This document shows, piece after piece, positions 60,087-64,000 of a stretch of DNA of 64,000 nt. A model generated the notes under the pieces. That model was not told the origin of the DNA, did not search any database, and saw only the letters and a program-made list of their open reading frames with translations. A program made the position numbers and the translations under genes. Numbering within the stretch: position 1 is the first letter of the stretch; each line of letters opens with the position of its first letter. This DNA is from an uncultured Lachnospiraceae bacterium (lineage in GTDB: Bacteria; Bacillota; Clostridia; Lachnospirales; Lachnospiraceae), in the NCBI GenBank assembly GCA_910577735.1, contig CAJTOO010000003.1, positions 1-64,000 on the forward strand, in the 5' to 3' direction.

Positions 60087-61994
60087 CTAGAGCTCAGCAA
60101 GCTGTGTAAGCCAGATGCCTGCACAGGCATCAGAGGGCATGTGAAAACATCTGGGGGAGACTGCAACACTTCCCACCTTGGGACCGTCCGGCAGGCAGGA
60201 ACGCTTGAACTGCTGGGTAAAAAACCTCTGATAAAAAATCTTTAACCATTTTAAAATGACATAATTGTCATAAGTATCCCGGAATGCCAGGCAGGCTACC
60301 CGGTAAACCTTGTCCGGCTCAAATCCACATCGAAGCATATAATATAGGAAGAAATCATGAAGCTCATATGGACCCACCAGCTCCTCTGTCTTCTGGGAAA
60401 CGGCCCCGTCCACCGGCGGCAGAAGTTCCGGACTGACAGGTGTGTCAAGTATGTCCAAAAGAAGGGCCTGCAGTTCCTCTTTGCCACAGGTATCCGCATA
60501 GCAGCGCACCAGATGCCGCACCAGGGTCTTAGGTACACCTGCATTGACACTGTACATGGACATATGGTCTCCGTTATAGGTAGCCCAGCCCAGCGCCAGT
60601 TCCGACATATCACCTGTACCGATGACCAGGCCGCCCGTCTGGTTGGCAATATCCATAAGCACCTGGGTCCGCTCTCTGGCCTGTCCATTCTCATAGGTCA
60701 CATCATGTCGATCCATTTCCTGCCCGATATCCCTGAAATGCACTGTCACTGCCTCTCTGATATCCACCTCCCGCAGGGTGGTTCCCAGCACCTTTGCCAG
60801 TTTACAGGCATTGTCATAGGTTCTGTCAGTGGTACCAAAGCAAGGCATTGTAACAGATGTTATCTTATTTCTGTCAAAGCCCAGCATATCAAAGGTCCGC
60901 ACCGTCACCAGCAGCGCCAGAGTAGAATCCAGGCCACCGGATACACCGAGGACTGCAGACTGACAGCCCGTGTGTTCATAACGTTTCTTAAGACCATAAG
61001 ACTGCATGGACAATATCTCGTCGCACCGCTTATCCCGCTCTTGTCTGTTTGCCGGCACGAAAGGCTGCCTGGCGAAGGTTCTTGTGAGAGCAGTCTCTTC
61101 TTCCTCCATGGAAACGGACAATATCCTGTGACTGCGCATGATTTCCGGATGATAACTGCTCATCCTGCGCCTCTCATGACAGATCCTGCGGATATCAATA
61201 TCCGCATAGAGATTTTCCGGTGCGAAGCGCTTGGTCTGTGCCAGTATGGTGCCGTTCTCCGCTATGATATTATGCCCGCCAAATACCAGATCCTGGGTAG
61301 ATTCCCCTTCCCCCGCCGAAGCATAAATATAAGCCGTAATCTGTCTGGCGCTGGCGGATTTCACCAACATCTCCCGGTAAACATCTTTGCCAATCATCTC
61401 ACTGGATGCGGATAAGTTCACCATCACGGTGGCGCCGGCCAGCGCATGGGCTGTCCCCGGAGAGTCGGGCACCCAGATATCCTCACAGATTTCACATCCC
61501 ACCACCAGCTCCTGCATGCTGCTCACCCGGAACAGAATATCTGTACCAAAGAGCACCTCCTTATCTTGATACAGACAGACTTCCGGCGCCGTATTACCCG
61601 GTGCAAAATGTCTTGTCTCGCAAAACTCCGCATAAGCCGGAATAAAACGCTTGGGAACAAAGGCCAGCAGCTCTCCGTTTTGCATCACCGCCGCCACATT
61701 GTAGAGCTTACAATCTTTCCGGAGAGGAAGACCCGCAAAAACAAGCGCATCGGATCCCTGCGTAGCTTCCACCACCGTATCCAGCGCCTCCTTTGCCTTA
61801 GAAAGCAGCATCTCCTGCAAAAACAAATCGCCGCAAGTGTAACCTGTCAGGCACAGTTCCGGGAAAACAACGATTTTGGCTTCTTTTGCTAATGCCTCCT
61901 CAACTCCCTTGCAGATTTCCTTCGCATTATAAATGGGATCGGCTACCTTAATCTTCGGTGTCATTGCCGCTGCCTTGATAAATCCGTGTTTCAT
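60087..61994 (-). CDS. nadE: Glutamine-dependent NAD+ synthetase
   Basis: Final step of NAD synthesis, with its own glutaminase. The 635 residues comprise an N-terminal nitrilase-fold domain (FPELCLTGYTCGDLF with Glu, KRFIPAYAEFCETRHF with Lys, VGCEICEDIWVPDSPG with the nucleophile Cys) and a C-terminal synthetase with the ATP loop GVSGGLDSTLALL. This is the long form typical of Clostridia. It converges with the araC gene, 48 bases away. Confidence 0.96.
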   Translation of the reverse strand: MKHGFIKAAAMTPKIKVADPIYNAKEICKGVEEALAKEAKIVVFPELCLTGYTCGDLFLQEMLLSKAKEALDTVVEATQGSDALVFAGLPLRKDCKLYNVAAVMQNGELLAFVPKRFIPAYAEFCETRHFAPGNTAPEVCLYQDKEVLFGTDILFRVSSMQELVVGCEICEDIWVPDSPGTAHALAGATVMVNLSASSEMIGKDVYREMLVKSASARQITAYIYASAGEGESTQDLVFGGHNIIAENGTILAQTKRFAPENLYADIDIRRICHERRRMSSYHPEIMRSHRILSVSMEEEETALTRTFARQPFVPANRQERDKRCDEILSMQSYGLKKRYEHTGCQSAVLGVSGGLDSTLALLVTVRTFDMLGFDRNKITSVTMPCFGTTDRTYDNACKLAKVLGTTLREVDIREAVTVHFRDIGQEMDRHDVTYENGQARERTQVLMDIANQTGGLVIGTGDMSELALGWATYNGDHMSMYSVNAGVPKTLVRHLVRCYADTCGKEELQALLLDILDTPVSPELLPPVDGAVSQKTEELVGPYELHDFFLYYMLRCGFEPDKVYRVACLAFRDTYDNYVILKWLKIFYQRFFTQQFKRSCLPDGPKVGSVAVSPRCFHMPSDACAGIWLTQLAEL

Positions 61995-62617
61995 GTACTG
62001 CCCGCCTCTCTTTTCTTCTCACCAGCTTATTTACTGAAGTTTCAGAGAATTTATATCTTCCTTTAAGCGATTTCTTTCTATAAAATCTTCTCCGCTCCTA
62101 TACCCAAAATATATTCCCCGTTATATATCATCCGCTATTTTAATTGTAACGTTTGTTATGCAATGAGAAAACCTTCATAAAATCTGCGTTTTTCTATTCT
62201 GCAGACTTCTTTCTTATAATCTTCTGATATGCAATTCTTTTGCAAAATCTCGTTTAAATCATATTTTAACTTTTCTACTACTCTTCGCAAAACTCATTTT
62301 CCCACTTTGGGACGCTCCTGGACAATCTGCGCAGCTCCAAAATGATTTTACAGGATTTTAACATTCTTTTTAAAAGATACGAACTGTGCAGCCATTTAGA
62401 TTCCTTCTCTGGACCTGCTGCCTATGCCGTATTCCTTTTCATTCCATCACATATGTGTCTCTATTTTCATACTTTTCTTAATCTTCCCTGTTTATCAGTG
62501 TTTTATCCATATTTCATCTCAAATTACACTTGTTTTTAATCTGGATTCCCACTCTCGTTTCCTGACGCTTTTCTCTTATATTTTTATATACTTCCACGCA
62601 CAATTCCTTGCATTAAA
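61995..62617. other. AT-rich gap, no gene seen
   Basis: A 620-base stretch between hslO and nadE with strong strand asymmetry: the minus strand is rich in A and G. Short plus-strand frames (such as 62424-62678) are hydrophobic only through T-richness, have no ribosome site and run into hslO. No clear hairpin with T tract is seen. It may be a long untranslated leader of nadE or the remains of a lost gene. Confidence 0.5.
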
Positions 62618-63505
62618 TCAAGATTTATCTTTTGCGTTTTTCTCTATTTTCTTAAGTTCGTCCACTGTAAAGATATAATTCCTGTTACAGAAGTGGCAAT
62701 GCAGTTCTACTTCCTTGTTTTCAGCAATCATCTCCTGTAAATCTTCCCTGCCAAGGCTGACCAGTACCTTTTCTACCCGCTCCTTGCTGCAGTTGCACGC
62801 AAACCGTACGGGCATGGTGTCTGTTATCTCCAACCCCAGATCTCCCAACACCAGTTCCAATATCTGCTCCGGTGTATTGCCGGCTTCCAGCATGGCCGTC
62901 ACGGGCTGCAGGGACGAAAGCTTCTCTTCCAGTCTGTCGATCACTTCATCTGCCGTAAAGGGCATCAGCTGAATGATAAAGCCGCCGGCCTGCCGTACCG
63001 TATTATTCTTATCCATCAGCACCCCCAGCGCCACACTGGAAGGCACCTGTTCGGAGGCCGCAAAATAATAAGTCAGATCGTCTCCGATTTCCCCGGTCTT
63101 AAGTTCGATGGTAGAAGAATAGGGCTCCTTTAAACCCATGTCCTTCATGACCGTAAGTACGCCAACCCCGATCACACCGCCCACATCCAGCTTACCTAAG
63201 CTGTTTGGCGGCATCATGGCCTGCGGGTTGTCCGCATACCCCTTCACAGTTCCCCCCGCATCCGCTGTCACTGTCAGCCCATGCACCGGTCCTGCACCTT
63301 GCACCCGTAAAGTCAGCATATCCTGTTCTCCCTTTAACATGGCGCCCATCATCACTGCTCCTGTCATCAGACGCCCCAATGCCGCCGTGACCACCGGGCT
63401 CGTATTATGAGCCGAACGGGCATATTCCACCAGTTCCCTGGAAGTGACCGCGAATGCCCGGATCTGCGCGTCTGCCGCTGTTGCCCTCACCATATAATCT
63501 GTCAT
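62618..63505 (-). CDS. hslO: Redox-regulated chaperone Hsp33
   Basis: A 295-residue cytosolic holdase activated by oxidation. The zinc site is complete: C237 and C239 (CNC) and C270 and C273 (CHFC). The N-terminal domain has MVRATAADAQIRAFAV and VTAALGRLMTGAVMMG, with the GYADNP motif later. The ATG at 63505 (MTDYMVRAT...) follows AAGGAACAG; a frame open 25 codons further upstream is not needed. It lies about 100 bases after the methyltransferase gene. Confidence 0.96.
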   Translation of the reverse strand: MTDYMVRATAADAQIRAFAVTSRELVEYARSAHNTSPVVTAALGRLMTGAVMMGAMLKGEQDMLTLRVQGAGPVHGLTVTADAGGTVKGYADNPQAMMPPNSLGKLDVGGVIGVGVLTVMKDMGLKEPYSSTIELKTGEIGDDLTYYFAASEQVPSSVALGVLMDKNNTVRQAGGFIIQLMPFTADEVIDRLEEKLSSLQPVTAMLEAGNTPEQILELVLGDLGLEITDTMPVRFACNCSKERVEKVLVSLGREDLQEMIAENKEVELHCHFCNRNYIFTVDELKKIEKNAKDKS

Positions 63506-63602
63506 TTTCTCTGTTCCTTCCTCTTTCTTTGCTTTTGCCTCTGTTTTTTTCTCTGATACGATAAGCAGTCTGCCTTCCATCCGGCAGACTGCTCCCCCTT
63601 AT

Positions 63603-64000
63603 TCATGCTTTCTTCGCCACAATATAGACTCTCTCACTCTCCTGCCCCGCCGCTTCCCGGGTGTCTGCATCCAGGGTCTCCAGAATCTTAAGTCCTGCCT
63701 GCTCTACCAGTCTGCACATCTGTTCCAGACGATATCCCCGCTGATAATGGGTCTCCTGAAATCTTTGAAACAGTGCTTCTTTTGATCTGACAAAGATTGT
63801 CAGGTCATATTCGTTTATTTCTTCTGCTTCATGATAGTAGTTTTCCCAGATAAAGCTGCAATCTTCCCGGTTCTCCGCAATGGTGGCATCACCGATGATC
63901 TGACTGTATTTATATACTGTGTTAAAGTCAAAGATGAAGACGCCCCCCGGATACAGATAAGTATGCACCAGTTTGAACGTTCTCAGAACCTCCTCTTCCT
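63603..64000 (-). CDS. SAM-dependent methyltransferase, C-terminal part (cut by window edge)
   Basis: The frame is open to the right edge, so the gene starts outside the window. The visible 132 or so residues read EEEVLRTFKLVHTYLYPGGVFIFDFNT at the start, the post-core part of a class I methyltransferase, then YYHEAEEINEYDLTIFV and a C-terminal ERVYIVAKK strand. The SAM-binding GxGxG loop is not included. Substrate unknown. Confidence 0.85.
   Translation of the reverse strand, partial: EEEVLRTFKLVHTYLYPGGVFIFDFNTVYKYSQIIGDATIAENREDCSFIWENYYHEAEEINEYDLTIFVRSKEALFQRFQETHYQRGYRLEQMCRLVEQAGLKILETLDADTREAAGQESERVYIVAKKA

Noticed and set aside
62342..62678. Hydrophobic plus-strand frames between nadE and hslO
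   Set aside because: Phe/Ile richness follows from T-rich DNA, there is no ribosome site, and the second frame runs into hslO.

Overview
The window looks like a chromosomal segment of a Clostridia member, most likely family Lachnospiraceae (inferred from gene content, not proven). Supporting features are the Gram-positive style regulation (T-box, FMN riboswitch, many intrinsic terminators), a Ptb-Buk butyrate couple, the DapL lysine route, an AspRS plus GatCAB amidation route, PurO in place of a fused PurH, and several small membrane proteins of types I associate with this family. Almost everything is coded on the minus strand. The plus-strand exceptions are 23066-25321, 38328-39161, 50778-52383 and 59190-60038.

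Left edge (1-6.2 kb): the 5' end of a 16S rRNA gene leaves the window on the minus strand, preceded by two tRNA-Ser genes (GGA and TGA) with a near-consensus promoter. Next comes a housekeeping run read tsaE-tsaB-rimI-small Zn-ribbon protein-rnz-membrane-anchored protein-tsaD-ispD, which holds the TsaB/TsaD/TsaE parts of the t6A machinery. Two short tandem-repeat arrays lie in its spacers.

6.5-25.3 kb: a YcxB-like protein; a three-gene MacB-type ABC module with a phased TTTAAG operator; a RibU riboflavin transporter behind an FMN riboswitch and terminator; an iron alcohol dehydrogenase; a cysteine-rich protein; an oligopeptide ABC operon (oppB-C-D-F-A) with a cluster of perfect hairpins between oppB and oppC; tex; and a plus-strand trio (Pro-Tyr-Asn repeat membrane protein, predicted metalloprotease, DUF975 membrane protein).

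25.4-45.9 kb: prfB (programmed +1 frameshift), secA, buk and ptb; the split purine terminal enzymes (AICAR transformylase and PurO); a large PocR/GAF/PAS/GGDEF/EAL protein; guaB; small membrane proteins; an epimerase; then a T-box controlled aspS-gatC-gatA-gatB set.

45.9-64 kb: dapL, dapF, an ANTAR regulator and glnA, the last with a strong promoter and a terminator hairpin in its leader. A low-GC accessory stretch follows (50.4-53.7 kb). It holds an unrecognised two-gene module and a hicA-hicB-SecB-like operon that I read as a toxin-antitoxin-chaperone (TAC) system with its own palindromic operator. After it come a GH36 alpha-galactosidase with a sugar ABC importer and divergent AraC regulator, nadE, hslO and the end of a methyltransferase gene cut by the right edge.
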